From: Desulforamulus putei DSM 12395
Lineage (GTDB): Bacteria > Bacillota > Desulfotomaculia > Desulfotomaculales > Desulfotomaculaceae
DNA length: 64,000 nucleotides
Direction of reading: 5' to 3'
Assembly (NCBI RefSeq): GCF_900129195.1
Contig: NZ_FQUY01000015.1
Location: 1-64,000 of the forward strand
Part shown: positions 35,531 through 46,231 of the stretch, in pieces
How positions within the stretch are numbered: the first letter of the stretch is position 1
Layout: each line of letters starts with the position of its first letter
Position numbers and translations under genes: made by a program
The notes under the pieces: generated by a model
Told to the model about the DNA's origin: nothing
The model's database searches: none
The model's input: only the letters and a program-made list of their open reading frames with translations

Positions 35531-36691
35531 ATGAAGCAAATTGCCATTTTAGGAAGTACAGGCTCTATTGGCAGACAGACCCTGGAGATTGTAGAGTTTT
35601 TTCCACATAACCTGAAAGTGGTTGCACTGGCGGCAGGCAGAAACCGCCAGACATTTTTGCAGCAATGCATGCGACACAAGCCTCTGGTGGTGTCCCTGGA
35701 ACTGGAGGAAGATGCAAAATGGTTGAAAGAACAATTGGCCGGTGAGGATTACCTGCCGGAAATTCACTACGGGTTAAATGGCTTGTTGGCGGTGGCCACT
35801 TGTCATGAGGCATCCGTGGTGGTAACCGCTTTGAGCGGAGCCATTGGTTTAATCCCCACCTGTGCCGCCATTAAGGCAAAGAAACAAATTGCCCTGGCCA
35901 ATAAAGAGACCCTGGTGGCAGCAGGAGATTATGTGACCAAACTGGCGGAACAATATAAGGTGCAAATCCTCCCGGTGGACAGCGAACATTCCGCCATTTG
36001 GCAGTGTTTACACGGCGAGGCCCGACATTCCGTAAAAAGAATCCTGCTAACCGCTTCCGGTGGACCCTTCCGTCAATTGGACCGTGGCGCTTTGGAACAG
36101 GTCACGCCCCGAATGGCCCTGCAACACCCCAACTGGTTCATGGGGCAAAAGATCACCATCGATTCCGCCACCTTGATGAACAAAGGCCTGGAGGTCATCG
36201 AAGCCAAGTGGCTGTTTAATCTTGACTATAACGATATTGATGTGGTGATTCACCCCCAGAGTATCATTCATTCCATGGTGGAATATAGCGACGGTTCCAT
36301 CCTGGCTCACCTGGGAATGCCGGATATGCGGATACCCATTCAATATGCTCTCAGTTATCCGGATCGCTGGTTTAATCAATTGCCGCGGCTGAATGTAACC
36401 GAACTCAAGGGGTTGACCTTTGAGGAACCGGATACCGAGCGCTTTCCCTCTCTGGCCCTGGCCTACCAGGCCGGACGACAGGGGGGAACAGCGCCGGCGG
36501 TATTGAATGCCGCCAATGAAATTGCTGTGCACGCGTTCCTGGCAGGAGAAATCAATTTTTTAGAAATTCCTGCCGTGGTGGCAAGGACCCTTGACAGACA
36601 CAAAGTAATAACCCCTTCCAGCCTGGAGGAAATTATTGAAATCGACGGCTGGGCCAGGTCAGAAGCCCTTAAAATCATCAGGAAACAGTAG
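35531..36691 (+). CDS. dxr: 1-deoxy-D-xylulose 5-phosphate reductoisomerase
   Basis: Second step of the MEP isoprenoid pathway. NADPH-binding GSTGSIGRQTLEIV at the N terminus, the substrate/metal region LPVDSEHSAIWQCL, and the TASGGPFR plus ITIDSATLMNKGLEVIEA segments are typical. ATG 35531 after GAGGTG. 386 residues, normal. The pathway continues with ispG below and feeds uppS above. Confidence 0.98.
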   Translation: MKQIAILGSTGSIGRQTLEIVEFFPHNLKVVALAAGRNRQTFLQQCMRHKPLVVSLELEEDAKWLKEQLAGEDYLPEIHYGLNGLLAVATCHEASVVVTALSGAIGLIPTCAAIKAKKQIALANKETLVAAGDYVTKLAEQYKVQILPVDSEHSAIWQCLHGEARHSVKRILLTASGGPFRQLDRGALEQVTPRMALQHPNWFMGQKITIDSATLMNKGLEVIEAKWLFNLDYNDIDVVIHPQSIIHSMVEYSDGSILAHLGMPDMRIPIQYALSYPDRWFNQLPRLNVTELKGLTFEEPDTERFPSLALAYQAGRQGGTAPAVLNAANEIAVHAFLAGEINFLEIPAVVARTLDRHKVITPSSLEEIIEIDGWARSEALKIIRKQ

Positions 36692-36701
36692 AGGTGAAGT
36701 T

Positions 36702-37739
36702 ATGCAAACATTTATCGCTTCGGTGGTTGTCTTTGGTTTACTGATTTTTTTTCATGAATTAGGCCATTTCCTGGTTGCTAAAAGAGTAGGGATTATGGTA
36801 CATGAATTTTCACTGGGGTTTGGGCCTAAAATATTCGGCATCCACCGGGGCGAAACCAGGTATAACCTTCGCCTGTTACCTCTGGGTGGTTTTGTCCGCA
36901 TGGCCGGCATGGACCCCAATGAAGAAGAAGATAAGGGAATTCCCGTGGAAAAAACCTTCAATCATAAAACCGCCATGCAAAGGGCAGCGGTCATTATTTC
37001 CGGTCCCCTGATGAACTTTGTTCTGGCCGCAGTTCTCTTTGCCCTTATTTTAATGCTACAGGGGGTTCCTGACCCCTCCACCACCAAAGTGGGGGAAATT
37101 CTCGATAACTCCCCTGCCCAAAGGGCCGGCCTGAAAGTAGGGGACGTCATCACTGCTGTCAATAACCACCCTGTTAAAACTTGGGATCAGCTGGTTGCGG
37201 AAACCAACAAAACCCCGGGTCAGCCTTTGCATATCAAAGTATTAAGGGACACGCAGGAGCTTAGCCTGACGGTCACCACCGTTAAAGACAAATCGGGCCA
37301 GTACAAAATGGGGATCAAGCCCGCCTTGAAGAAACTGGATCCTTTCTCTGCGCTGGCTAAAGGTACAGCCTTTACAATTCAGATTTCCGGTTTAATCCTG
37401 GCTTTCCTCGGGCAAATGTTTACCCAACAGGCCCCGCTGGATTTGGGCGGTCCGGTCAGAGTGGTCAGTGAAATCGGTAAGGCCGCAGAGTTCGGGATCT
37501 TTCAAGTGATGCAGCTGGCCGCCTTTTTAAGCATTAACCTGGGCCTGTTCAACCTGCTGCCCATCCCTGCCCTGGACGGCAGCAGAGTGTTGTTCCTGCT
37601 ATGGGAAAAGATCACCGGCAGGCCGGTGGAACCCTCCAAGGAAAGCTTTATCCACCTGGTGGGCTTTGGTTTATTGCTGCTTCTTATGGTTGTAATCACC
37701 TATAACGATATTGTTTCTCTCATGTTTGGCAACCGGTGA
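36702..37739 (+). CDS. rseP: Site-2 protease RseP/RasP
   Basis: Intramembrane zinc metalloprotease that releases membrane-tethered regulators. Zinc motif HELGH in the first helix ([13 protein letters not shown]), a PDZ domain (about 110-190, [14 protein letters not shown]), and the C-terminal [12 protein letters not shown] that supplies the third zinc ligand. ATG 36702 follows GAGGTGAAG. 345 residues, four membrane helices. Confidence 0.96.
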   Translation: MQTFIASVVVFGLLIFFHELGHFLVAKRVGIMVHEFSLGFGPKIFGIHRGETRYNLRLLPLGGFVRMAGMDPNEEEDKGIPVEKTFNHKTAMQRAAVIISGPLMNFVLAAVLFALILMLQGVPDPSTTKVGEILDNSPAQRAGLKVGDVITAVNNHPVKTWDQLVAETNKTPGQPLHIKVLRDTQELSLTVTTVKDKSGQYKMGIKPALKKLDPFSALAKGTAFTIQISGLILAFLGQMFTQQAPLDLGGPVRVVSEIGKAAEFGIFQVMQLAAFLSINLGLFNLLPIPALDGSRVLFLLWEKITGRPVEPSKESFIHLVGFGLLLLLMVVITYNDIVSLMFGNR

Positions 37740-37750
37740 CGGAGGTTAAA

Positions 37751-38800
37751 ATGGAATTTAAGAAAACACGCCCGGTGATGGTGGGTCCTGTACAGATCGG
37801 CGGGGGCGCTCCCATCGCGGTCCAGTCCATGACCAACACCGATACCCGGGATGCTTTGGCTACCATCAGTCAGATCAATGAACTGGCTCAGGCGGGATGT
37901 GAAGTGATCCGGGTCGCCGTGCCGGATCAGGAAGCGGCGGCTGCTTTGCCTGCCATTAAAGCAGGCATTACCATTCCCCTTATTGCGGACATTCATTTTG
38001 ATTACCGGTTGGCCCTAGCTGCTTTACAGGCCGGTGTTGACGGGCTAAGAATCAATCCCGGCAATATTGGCGGCAAAGCCAGGGTGCGGGAAGTTGTGGC
38101 CGCTGCCCGTGAGCGCAGGGTACCCATTCGCATCGGGGTAAACGCCGGCTCCCTGGAAAAGGAATTGTTAAAAAAATATGGCGGGGTCACCGCCGATGCC
38201 ATGGTGGAAAGCGCCTTAAACCATATTCAACTGCTGGAGGAACTCAACTACCCGGAAATCAAGGTCTCCCTCAAGGCCTCCCATATACCTCTGATGCTGG
38301 AGGCATACAGGAAGCTTTCTGCCCGGGTGGACTACCCGCTGCACGTGGGAGTCACCGAAGCCGGCACAGTAAAAAGCGGTACCATCAAATCAGCCGTGGG
38401 TATCGGCGTCCTGCTGGCCGAGGGAATCGGGGATACCATTCGGGTCTCTCTGACAGGCCACCCGAAACATGAGGTTTACGTGGCATGGGAGATCCTGAAG
38501 GCGCTGGGTTTACGGCGGCGAGGCGTGGAATTGATTTCCTGCCCCACCTGCGGCAGAACGCAGATAAACCTGATAAAAATTGCCGAGCAGGTGGAAGAAA
38601 AGTTAGCCCCTGTGGACAAGCCCATTAAAGTGGCTGTTATGGGATGCGCCGTCAACGGCCCCGGCGAAGCCCGGGAGGCCGACGTCGGCATCGCCGGCGG
38701 CAGGGGTGTCGGTTTGCTTTTCCGCAAAGGCGAAATCATCCGCCAGGTCCCCGAGGAAAAACTATTGGAAGAATTGATGAAAGAAATAGAGAAGTTATAA
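37751..38800 (+). CDS. ispG: 4-hydroxy-3-methylbut-2-enyl diphosphate synthase
   Basis: [4Fe-4S] enzyme of the MEP pathway. N-terminal TIM-barrel ([34 protein letters not shown]) and the Cys ligands in SCPTCGRTQ and the [12 protein letters not shown] segment. ATG 37751 is just after GGAGGT, with GTG 37736 overlapping the rseP stop as the alternative. About 349 residues. Confidence 0.97.
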   Translation: MEFKKTRPVMVGPVQIGGGAPIAVQSMTNTDTRDALATISQINELAQAGCEVIRVAVPDQEAAAALPAIKAGITIPLIADIHFDYRLALAALQAGVDGLRINPGNIGGKARVREVVAAARERRVPIRIGVNAGSLEKELLKKYGGVTADAMVESALNHIQLLEELNYPEIKVSLKASHIPLMLEAYRKLSARVDYPLHVGVTEAGTVKSGTIKSAVGIGVLLAEGIGDTIRVSLTGHPKHEVYVAWEILKALGLRRRGVELISCPTCGRTQINLIKIAEQVEEKLAPVDKPIKVAVMGCAVNGPGEAREADVGIAGGRGVGLLFRKGEIIRQVPEEKLLEELMKEIEKL

Positions 38801-38860
38801 ACCAGTGAAAAAGAAGTCTATAATTAAGATAAGGTAACCCGTATAATTACGATAACTAAA

Positions 38861-38889
38861 AGCCAAAGGCCAATAGCCAAAAGCCAATA
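38861..38889. repeat. AGCCAA-type degenerate tandem repeat
   Basis: Three imperfect units AGCCAAAGGCCA / ATAGCCAAA / AGCCAATA run up to the proS SD site CCAGGAGG. The core GGCCAATAGCC is shared, inverted, with the element at 29112-29142. Confidence 0.5.
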
Positions 38890-38905
38890 CCAGGAGGATC
38901 ACCAT

Positions 38906-40615
38906 ATGCGCGTTAGTCAAATGTTACTGCCAACACTACGAGAGGTACCGGCTGAAGCAGAAGTGGTCAGTCACCAGCTATTACTGCGGGCCGGTTTTAT
39001 TCGGAAGACAGCTTCCGGCATTTATACATATTTACCCCTGGCCCAGCGGGTACTCAAGAAAATCATGCAAATTATCAGAGAAGAGATGGACAGGCAGGGT
39101 GGGCAGGAAATGTTAATGCCCATTATCCAACCGGCTGAATTATGGCTGGAATCCGGTCGCTGGCATGTTTATGGACCGGAGTTGTTCCGTTTAAAAGATC
39201 GCCATCACCGGGATTTTTGCCTGGCGCCAACCCATGAAGAGGTTATTACAGTTACCGTACGAAATGAGGTTCGTTCTTACAAACAATTACCCTTACTGCT
39301 GTACCATATCACCAATAAATACCGGGACGAGCGACGTCCCCGGTTTGGTCTCATGCGGGGCAGGGAATTTATTATGAAGGACCTCTACTCCTTTGACCAG
39401 GATGAGGCGGGTTTGGATATCAGTTATCGCAAAATGCACGAGGCTTACACCAATGTCTTTAGGCGCTGCGGGCTGACATGCCGCCCGGTGGAAGCCGACT
39501 CCGGGGCCATTGGCGGCAGCACCACCCATGAATTTATGGTGCTGGCGGAATCCGGAGAAGCAGCCATTCTTTATTGTACCGCTTGTGATTACGCAGCCAA
39601 CGTGGAAAAGGCCATAACCCTCCCGGCAGCCGGGCTTGACCCCGGTATGCAGCCCTTGGAACTGCAGGAAGTCAGTACTCCCGGCAAAAAATCTGCCGAG
39701 GAAGCGGCGGCCTTTTTGCAGATGGAACCCTGTCACATCATTAAAACCATGATTTATAAAACCGATCAGGAAATTGTGGCAGCGCTGGTGCGCGGCGATC
39801 GGGATGTCAACGAAGTGAAACTGCTGAATGCCCTTAATGCAATCAACCTTGAACTGGCCGACGAAGAAACCGTCCGGCAAGCCACCGGCGCGCCCACCGG
39901 TTATGTGGGTCCTGTTGGTTTAAAGAACATACGCATTGTGGCGGACCCGGAGGTCATGGCCCTTGCCAATGCGGTAGCCGGGGCCAACAAACAAGATGCT
40001 CACCTGATGAATGTTCATCCGGGTCGGGACTTTAAGCCGGACATGGTGGAAGATATCCGCATCGTTAAGGCTGGAGAACCTTGTCCCAAGTGCGGCGCCC
40101 GGCTGCAGGAGGCCCGGGGAATCGAAGTGGGTCAGATCTTCAAGTTAGGAACCAAGTATAGTAAAGTCCTGGGAGCAACCTTCCTGGATGAAAACGGTAA
40201 GGAACAGCCCATTGTGATGGGTTGCTACGGTATCGGGGTCACCCGAACCATGGCTGCGGCCATTGAACAGAACCACGATCAAGACGGCATTATTTGGCCT
40301 GCCAGCATTGCCCCCTACCATGTGGTGGTGATTCCGGTGTCCGCCAAGGATGAAGCCCAGATGAATCTGGCTGAAACCCTGTACCGGGAGCTTAACCAGG
40401 CAGGGGTGGAAGCTGTACTGGATGACCGTCCCGAGCGACCCGGTGTTAAATTTAAGGATGCTGATTTAGTGGGTTACCCCCTTAGAGTTGTGGTGGGGAA
40501 TAAGGCCGTGCAGGAAGGCTTGGTGGAGGTTCGCCGGCGCCGTTCCGGTCAAACGGATTTGATCCCCCTTTCCGAAGCGGTGGCAAAGGTGCGAGAAATA
40601 TTACCAACCCTGTAG
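38906..40615 (+). CDS. proS: Prolyl-tRNA synthetase (bacterial type)
   Basis: Class II aminoacyl-tRNA synthetase. Motif 1 to 3 regions are visible ([38 protein letters not shown] as the motif 2 block, [17 protein letters not shown]). The editing (INS/YbaK) domain lies at about 225-380, and an anticodon-binding domain at about 470-569. ATG 38906 after AGGAGG. 569 residues, usual for the bacterial form. Confidence 0.97.
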   Translation: MRVSQMLLPTLREVPAEAEVVSHQLLLRAGFIRKTASGIYTYLPLAQRVLKKIMQIIREEMDRQGGQEMLMPIIQPAELWLESGRWHVYGPELFRLKDRHHRDFCLAPTHEEVITVTVRNEVRSYKQLPLLLYHITNKYRDERRPRFGLMRGREFIMKDLYSFDQDEAGLDISYRKMHEAYTNVFRRCGLTCRPVEADSGAIGGSTTHEFMVLAESGEAAILYCTACDYAANVEKAITLPAAGLDPGMQPLELQEVSTPGKKSAEEAAAFLQMEPCHIIKTMIYKTDQEIVAALVRGDRDVNEVKLLNALNAINLELADEETVRQATGAPTGYVGPVGLKNIRIVADPEVMALANAVAGANKQDAHLMNVHPGRDFKPDMVEDIRIVKAGEPCPKCGARLQEARGIEVGQIFKLGTKYSKVLGATFLDENGKEQPIVMGCYGIGVTRTMAAAIEQNHDQDGIIWPASIAPYHVVVIPVSAKDEAQMNLAETLYRELNQAGVEAVLDDRPERPGVKFKDADLVGYPLRVVVGNKAVQEGLVEVRRRRSGQTDLIPLSEAVAKVREILPTL

Positions 40616-40623
40616 GAGTTCTT

Positions 40624-41790
40624 ATGATATTAAAGAAAGTTCTGGTATTGTCGGTCTCCGCCGGAGACGGCCATATGAGGGCAGCGGCGGCCATCAAGGA
40701 AGAAATTCTGCAGCGAAACCCTGATGCCGAGGTGATTATTCTTGATACCTTCCGCTACGCCAGTCCTCTCATTGAAAAAGTGGTACTGGGAACCTATATG
40801 GAAATTATCAAGATGTCCCCGGTCATTTACGGGTATTTGTACAGGCAGGCGGAAAAGGAAAAACCCTTTTCCGGCTTTGCCAAGCAGGAATTTAACCGCA
40901 TTCTCAACCGGCTGGCAGCGCCAAAGCTAATTTCTTTCATTGAGCAGATGCAGCCCCAGGCCATCGTCTGCACCCATCCCTTTCCCTTGGGCATCTTAAC
41001 CCATTTGCGGGCCAAGGGAAAATGCCCGATGCCCATGATTGCGGCCATTACCGACTTTACGGTGCATCCCTTCTGGTTGTTTCATGATGTGGATTGTTAT
41101 TTGGTGGCTGCCGAACCGCTGGTAAAGTCCTTTGTGGACCATGGTATAGAAGCGGTCAGAATCAAGGCCACCGGCATACCCATTGATCCCCGCTTTGCTG
41201 TTCCCAAAGACCGGCATTTGCTGCGCCAACAATGGAACCTGGCTTCCGAACTGCCGGCCATCCTGATTATGGGGGGCGGCTTAGGCATGGGGCCCCTGGG
41301 TGAAGTGGTAAAAGAACTGGCTTCTGCCGGGCTGCCCTGTCAATTGGTGGTTGTCTGCGGGCGCAACGAGGCCTTAAGGACCAAATTGCTTAAAATGTTG
41401 CCCGGTTTGCCCGGCAGGGTCAAGGTATGGGGGTATATTCACAACATTCACGATCTGATGGCTGCCTGCGATCTGATGGTGGGCAAGGCCGGCGGGCTCA
41501 CTTCTTCGGAAGCCATGGCCAGCGGCCTCCCCATGTTTATCACCGATCCCATTCCCGGACAGGAGGAACGAAACGCAGAGTTCCTGGAAGGCATGGGGGC
41601 GGCCAGGCTGGTAAGGGGTTACAAGGATCTTATTCAGCAAGTAAAAAACTATCTGAACAACCCGTCTCTGCAAAAATCTATGACCGAAGCGGCCAGAGCC
41701 ATCGGACGCCCCAAATCCGCCGCCGCCGCAGTTTCGGCAATTGAAGAGCTGGTTAAGAAGAACAGCCAATCGTTGCATTCTATCAATTAA
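40624..41790 (+). CDS. GT28 glycosyltransferase, MGDG synthase/UgtP-like
   Basis: Likely transfers a sugar from a UDP donor to diacylglycerol or a related lipid. The N-terminal MGDG-synthase domain starts VLVLSVSAGDGHMRAAAAIKEE. The C-terminal donor-binding region has GGGLGMGPLGEVV and GKAGGLTSSEAMASGLP. 388 residues, no membrane helix, so a peripheral membrane enzyme. It follows proS by 8 bases, probably co-transcribed. The specific sugar and acceptor cannot be read from sequence. Confidence 0.88.
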   Translation: MILKKVLVLSVSAGDGHMRAAAAIKEEILQRNPDAEVIILDTFRYASPLIEKVVLGTYMEIIKMSPVIYGYLYRQAEKEKPFSGFAKQEFNRILNRLAAPKLISFIEQMQPQAIVCTHPFPLGILTHLRAKGKCPMPMIAAITDFTVHPFWLFHDVDCYLVAAEPLVKSFVDHGIEAVRIKATGIPIDPRFAVPKDRHLLRQQWNLASELPAILIMGGGLGMGPLGEVVKELASAGLPCQLVVVCGRNEALRTKLLKMLPGLPGRVKVWGYIHNIHDLMAACDLMVGKAGGLTSSEAMASGLPMFITDPIPGQEERNAEFLEGMGAARLVRGYKDLIQQVKNYLNNPSLQKSMTEAARAIGRPKSAAAAVSAIEELVKKNSQSLHSIN

Positions 41791-41904
41791 ACATTTTCAC
41801 CCCATCTCCGGAACTGCGGGATATTGCAACTCGTAACCTGTTTTTTGCAGGCGACCTGGGTTGTCGCGATTTGGCGCCAGGCCTTTACTTTGGAGGGTTT
41901 AAAC

Positions 41905-44900
41905 TTGGCGGTTTCGTTAATCAATGTGCTGGATAAACAGAAATACAATAATGATTTGCAAGAAATATTCAAACATGCCCAGGTGGTTCGCGTTGTTGTT
42001 AATGTAGCCAGAAGGCAGTGGAAATTACAATTAAAACTTGATCAACAACTAACCAGTGAGGAAATCATAAAACTCAAGTCGGCCCTGGCTGCCCTGACAC
42101 CGGGGCCGGTTTTATTAGAGATTGCCGTTCAACCGCCGGAGACCTCCTTTGGGCAGCCGGATGTGGAATTTCTTAAGGCGGAGCTGATGCACAGGTTTCC
42201 GGTGGTGCGGGGTTGGTTAAACAATACCCGGTGGGTTTGTGAAGAGGACTGTTTGACCCTTTACCTGCCGGACGAAGTGAGTTTGGAACTGTTAAAGGGC
42301 AGGGATTGCGATTTGTTTTTACAGAACTGCATCAAATCCAATTTCGGCCTTGACTATAACATCAATTTAAAGGTGCAGCAGGAGGCTGACCCGGGACCCT
42401 CCTGGTGTGAAATGCAAGATCAACTGGAGCGGGCCCTGTGGGAAAAACTGGCTGTTGAACAGGCTCCGGTACAGAGAGAAAAGAACGCGGGTTCCTCCAA
42501 TACCTCCGGCGATGAGAATATTATTATCGGGAGGTTGATCAAAGGAGATCCCAAGCCCATTAAAGAAGTTCAGGAAGAAGAACGGACGGTTGTACTTAGG
42601 GGCAAGGTCTTTGATCTGGATATAAAACAGTTGAAATCAGGCAGACAAATCTTAACCTTTAACATAACCGACTATACGGATTCCATTGAAGTAAAAAAAT
42701 TCCTGGACGAAGATGATACGGCCACCCCCCAGCGCTTGAAAGACGGGCAATGGGTGATGGTTCGGGGGCCGGTCCAGTATGATAAATTTTCCCAAGAACT
42801 GACTGTGATGGCCAATGATATCAACCTGGCCAGGGCGACTGCCCGGGAAGACATGGCCCAGGAAAAAAGGGTAGAGCTTCATTTACACACCAAAATGAGC
42901 GCCATGGACAGCGTGTGCAGCGCTGCGGATGTAATAAAACTAGCGGCGGCCTGGGGTCACCCGGCCGTGGCCATTACCGACCACGGGGTTGTGCAGGCCT
43001 TTCCGGAAGCCTATGCGGCGGCCAAAAAAGCGGGCATCAATTTGATCTACGGCGTTGAAGGTTACCTCATTGATGATGGAGTTGCCACCGTATTAAATTT
43101 CAAAGATAACGGTTTGTTAAGGGATTTAGAATACGTTGTGCTGGACTTTGAAACCACCGGTTTTTCCCCCCGAACCGATGAGATTATCGAAATTGGCGCT
43201 GTGAAGTACAGAAACGGGGAAGAGATTGATCGTTACGGGACCCTGGTAAAGCCCGAGAAAGAGATTCCTTTTGAAGTTACCAAGTTGACTGGAATTACGC
43301 CTGAGATGGTCAGGGAAGCCCCGGCAGGTCAACAAGCCCTGGCTGCTTTGCGGGATTTTATCGGGGACGCCGTGCTGGTGGCGCATAATGCGTCCTTTGA
43401 TGTGGGATTTCTCAAAATGGGTTTTCGCAAGCACTTGCAGCAAGAGATAAAAAACCAGGTTATCGATACCCTAGGCGTAGCCCGGGTGATACTGCCGCAC
43501 CTTAAAAACCACAAGCTGGATACCCTGGTTAAGGAATTTAAAATTGAACTGGCCAATCACCACCGGGCGGTGGATGATGCGGCGGCCACCGGCAAACTAT
43601 GGCAGGTCTTGCTGAAAAAAGTCCTTGAACAAGGGATCGAAGACTTAAAGGGCCTCAGTGAGATGGGCAAGGGTGTCAATCAAGATAAGCTCAAATCCAA
43701 GCACGTGACCATCCTGGTCAAAGATGAGGTGGGTTTGCAGAATCTATACCGGCTCATCACTTTGTCTCACCTGGAATATTTCCATCGCCAGCCGAGAATC
43801 CCCAGGCAGGAACTGATCAAACACAGGGAAGGACTGCTGGTTGGTTCCGCCTGCGAGGCCGGGGAACTTTACCAGGCCCTGCTGGCCGGGGCTTCACAGG
43901 AGGAATTGGAAGAGATTGCTTCCTTTTATGACTATCTGGAAATACAGCCCCTTGGTAATAATGAATTTATGGTACGCTCCGGTCAGGTCAATTCTCTGGA
44001 GGATTTAAAAGAACTCAACCGTAAAATCGTCAATCTGGGTGACAGGCTGGGCATTCCGGTGGTGGCCACCGGAGACGTGCACTTCCTGAACCCGGAGGAT
44101 GAAATTTACCGCAGAATCCTCATGGCCGGTAAAGGCTTTGAGGATGCCGACAACCAGGCTCCCCTATACTTTAAAACAACTGACGAAATGCTGGCAGAGT
44201 TTTCCTACCTGGGAGAAGAAACCGCTTACCGGGTTGTTATTAAAAATCCCCGGCAGATCGCTTCCCTGGTTAAATCCTTTAAACCCATCCCGGATACTCT
44301 GCATCCCCCCCATATCGAAGGGGCGGAACAGCAAATTACCGATATGACTTTACAGAGGGCCAGGGAACTGTACGGGGACCCGCTACCAGAAGTGGTACAG
44401 CAAAGGGTGGATAAGGAGCTAAAGTCTATTATCGGCAACGGCTTTGCGGTGCTATATCTAATTGCCCATAAACTGGTGAAAAAGTCTCTGGACGACGGGT
44501 ACCTGGTGGGCTCCCGGGGTTCGGTGGGTTCCTCCCTGGTGGCAACCCTTACTAACATCACAGAAGTAAATCCGCTGCCGCCCCATTACCGGTGCCCCAA
44601 CTGCCGCTACAGCGAATTTATCACCGACGGTTCCGCCGGCTGCGGTGCGGACATGCCGGACAAAACATGCCCTCGCTGCGGGACTGCCTATCTGAAGGAT
44701 GGCCATGATATTCCCTTTGAGGTGTTTCTAGGTTTTGACGGGGACAAGGTTCCGGATATTGATTTGAATTTCTCCGGGGAATACCAACCCCGGGCCCATA
44801 AATACACCGAAGAACTGTTTGGCAAGGATTTCGTGTTTCGGGCCGGTACCATCGGCACCATTGCGGAAAAAACGGCCTTTGGTTTTGTGAAAAATTATTT

Positions 44901-46173
44901 TGAGGAAAGAAATATCAAAAAGCGAAATGCCGAATTAAAGAGGTTGGTTTTGGGCTGTGCCGGTGTGAAAAGAACCACCGGTCAGCACCCCGGCGGATTG
45001 ATGGTAGTACCCAACAACCTGGACGTGCACATGTTTACCCCGGTACAGCGGCCGGCCGATGATGTTAATTCCGATATCACTACCACCCACTTTGATTACC
45101 ATTCCATTCACGACAGTCTGGTGAAACTGGATATTCTGGGACACGACGACCCTACGGTCATCCGTATGCTGGAGGATTTAACCGGGGTCAATGCCAGGGA
45201 AATTTCCCTGGATGATCCAAAAACCATGAGTTTGTTTTCTTCCACCGAAGCTCTGGGGGTGACGCCGGAAGAGATCCGCTCCCAGGTGGGGACCTATGCC
45301 ATTCCGGAATTTGGCACCAAATTTGTGCGCCAGATGCTGGTGGATACCAAGCCCAGGACTTTCTCCGAACTGGTCCGCATATCCGGCTTTTCGCACGGTA
45401 CCGATGTTTGGTTAAACAACGCCCAGGACTTAATCCGGGCCGGCACCTGCAAACTGTCAGAAGCCATTTCGGCCCGGGATGATATCATGGTTTACTTAAT
45501 TTATAAAGGGCTGCCGCCCAAACAGGCCTTTAAAATCATGGAGGGCGTGCGTAAAGGAAAGGGCGTTAAGGAGGAAGACGCCGAGGCCATGCGGGCCCAC
45601 GGGGTGCCGGAATGGTATATTGAGTCATGCCGAAAAATTAAATACATGTTCCCCAAGGCCCATGCCACGGCCTATGTCATGATGGCCTTCCGCATCGCCT
45701 GGTTTAAGGTTTACCACCCGGAGGCCTTCTACGCCGCATACTTTACGGTGCGGGCCGATGACTTTGATGCGGAACTGATGGTCCAGGGCCCCAAGAAAAT
45801 CCGGCAGGTGATTGAAGAAATTGAAGAGAAGGGAAACGGTGCCTCCCAGAAAGAAAAGAACATGCTCACCATTTTGGAAGTGGTCCTGGAGGCCAACTGC
45901 CGGGGGATTAAATTGCTGCCTGTAAATTTGGAAAAATCCGATGCCACTAAATTTATCATTACCCCCGAAGGACTGCTTTCCCCCTTTGCCGGACTGCAGG
46001 GCGTAGGCGCCGCCGCAGCCCAAAACATCGTGGCCGCCAGGGAGGAAGCCCCCTTTACTTCTATCGATGACCTGCGGAACCGGGCTAAAGTCTCGAAAAC
46101 CGTCATTGAGGTGTTACAAAACCATGGCTGCCTGGCCAATCTGCAGGCATCCGATCAAATGGCCCTGTTTTAA
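41905..46173 (+). CDS. polC: DNA polymerase III alpha subunit, PolC type
   Basis: Main replicative polymerase of Firmicutes. About 1422 residues, in order: N-terminal and OB domains (1-~330), PHP domain (HLHTKMSAMDS onwards), inserted DEDD 3'-5' exonuclease (YVVLDFETTGFSPRTDEIIEI and HRAVDDAAATGKLW), then the polymerase palm/fingers with PDIDLNFSGEYQ metal ligands and a zinc site (CPNCRYSE..CPRCG). TTG 41905 is eight bases after GGAGGG; the frame is open from 41824. The usual Firmicute exonuclease-within-PHP order is intact. Confidence 0.97.
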   Translation: MAVSLINVLDKQKYNNDLQEIFKHAQVVRVVVNVARRQWKLQLKLDQQLTSEEIIKLKSALAALTPGPVLLEIAVQPPETSFGQPDVEFLKAELMHRFPVVRGWLNNTRWVCEEDCLTLYLPDEVSLELLKGRDCDLFLQNCIKSNFGLDYNINLKVQQEADPGPSWCEMQDQLERALWEKLAVEQAPVQREKNAGSSNTSGDENIIIGRLIKGDPKPIKEVQEEERTVVLRGKVFDLDIKQLKSGRQILTFNITDYTDSIEVKKFLDEDDTATPQRLKDGQWVMVRGPVQYDKFSQELTVMANDINLARATAREDMAQEKRVELHLHTKMSAMDSVCSAADVIKLAAAWGHPAVAITDHGVVQAFPEAYAAAKKAGINLIYGVEGYLIDDGVATVLNFKDNGLLRDLEYVVLDFETTGFSPRTDEIIEIGAVKYRNGEEIDRYGTLVKPEKEIPFEVTKLTGITPEMVREAPAGQQALAALRDFIGDAVLVAHNASFDVGFLKMGFRKHLQQEIKNQVIDTLGVARVILPHLKNHKLDTLVKEFKIELANHHRAVDDAAATGKLWQVLLKKVLEQGIEDLKGLSEMGKGVNQDKLKSKHVTILVKDEVGLQNLYRLITLSHLEYFHRQPRIPRQELIKHREGLLVGSACEAGELYQALLAGASQEELEEIASFYDYLEIQPLGNNEFMVRSGQVNSLEDLKELNRKIVNLGDRLGIPVVATGDVHFLNPEDEIYRRILMAGKGFEDADNQAPLYFKTTDEMLAEFSYLGEETAYRVVIKNPRQIASLVKSFKPIPDTLHPPHIEGAEQQITDMTLQRARELYGDPLPEVVQQRVDKELKSIIGNGFAVLYLIAHKLVKKSLDDGYLVGSRGSVGSSLVATLTNITEVNPLPPHYRCPNCRYSEFITDGSAGCGADMPDKTCPRCGTAYLKDGHDIPFEVFLGFDGDKVPDIDLNFSGEYQPRAHKYTEELFGKDFVFRAGTIGTIAEKTAFGFVKNYFEERNIKKRNAELKRLVLGCAGVKRTTGQHPGGLMVVPNNLDVHMFTPVQRPADDVNSDITTTHFDYHSIHDSLVKLDILGHDDPTVIRMLEDLTGVNAREISLDDPKTMSLFSSTEALGVTPEEIRSQVGTYAIPEFGTKFVRQMLVDTKPRTFSELVRISGFSHGTDVWLNNAQDLIRAGTCKLSEAISARDDIMVYLIYKGLPPKQAFKIMEGVRKGKGVKEEDAEAMRAHGVPEWYIESCRKIKYMFPKAHATAYVMMAFRIAWFKVYHPEAFYAAYFTVRADDFDAELMVQGPKKIRQVIEEIEEKGNGASQKEKNMLTILEVVLEANCRGIKLLPVNLEKSDATKFIITPEGLLSPFAGLQGVGAAAAQNIVAAREEAPFTSIDDLRNRAKVSKTVIEVLQNHGCLANLQASDQMALF

Positions 46174-46188
46174 TCTCCAAAGTAAAAG

Positions 46189-46222
46189 GACCCTGCTGTT
46201 TGCAGATGCAGGGTCTCTTTTT
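46189..46222 (+). terminator. polC terminator
   Basis: GACCCTGC (46189-46196) pairs with GCAGGGTC (46208-46215), followed by TCTTTTT. It also lies at the 3' end of the convergent gene. Confidence 0.85.
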
Positions 46223-46231
46223 GTACCTTCA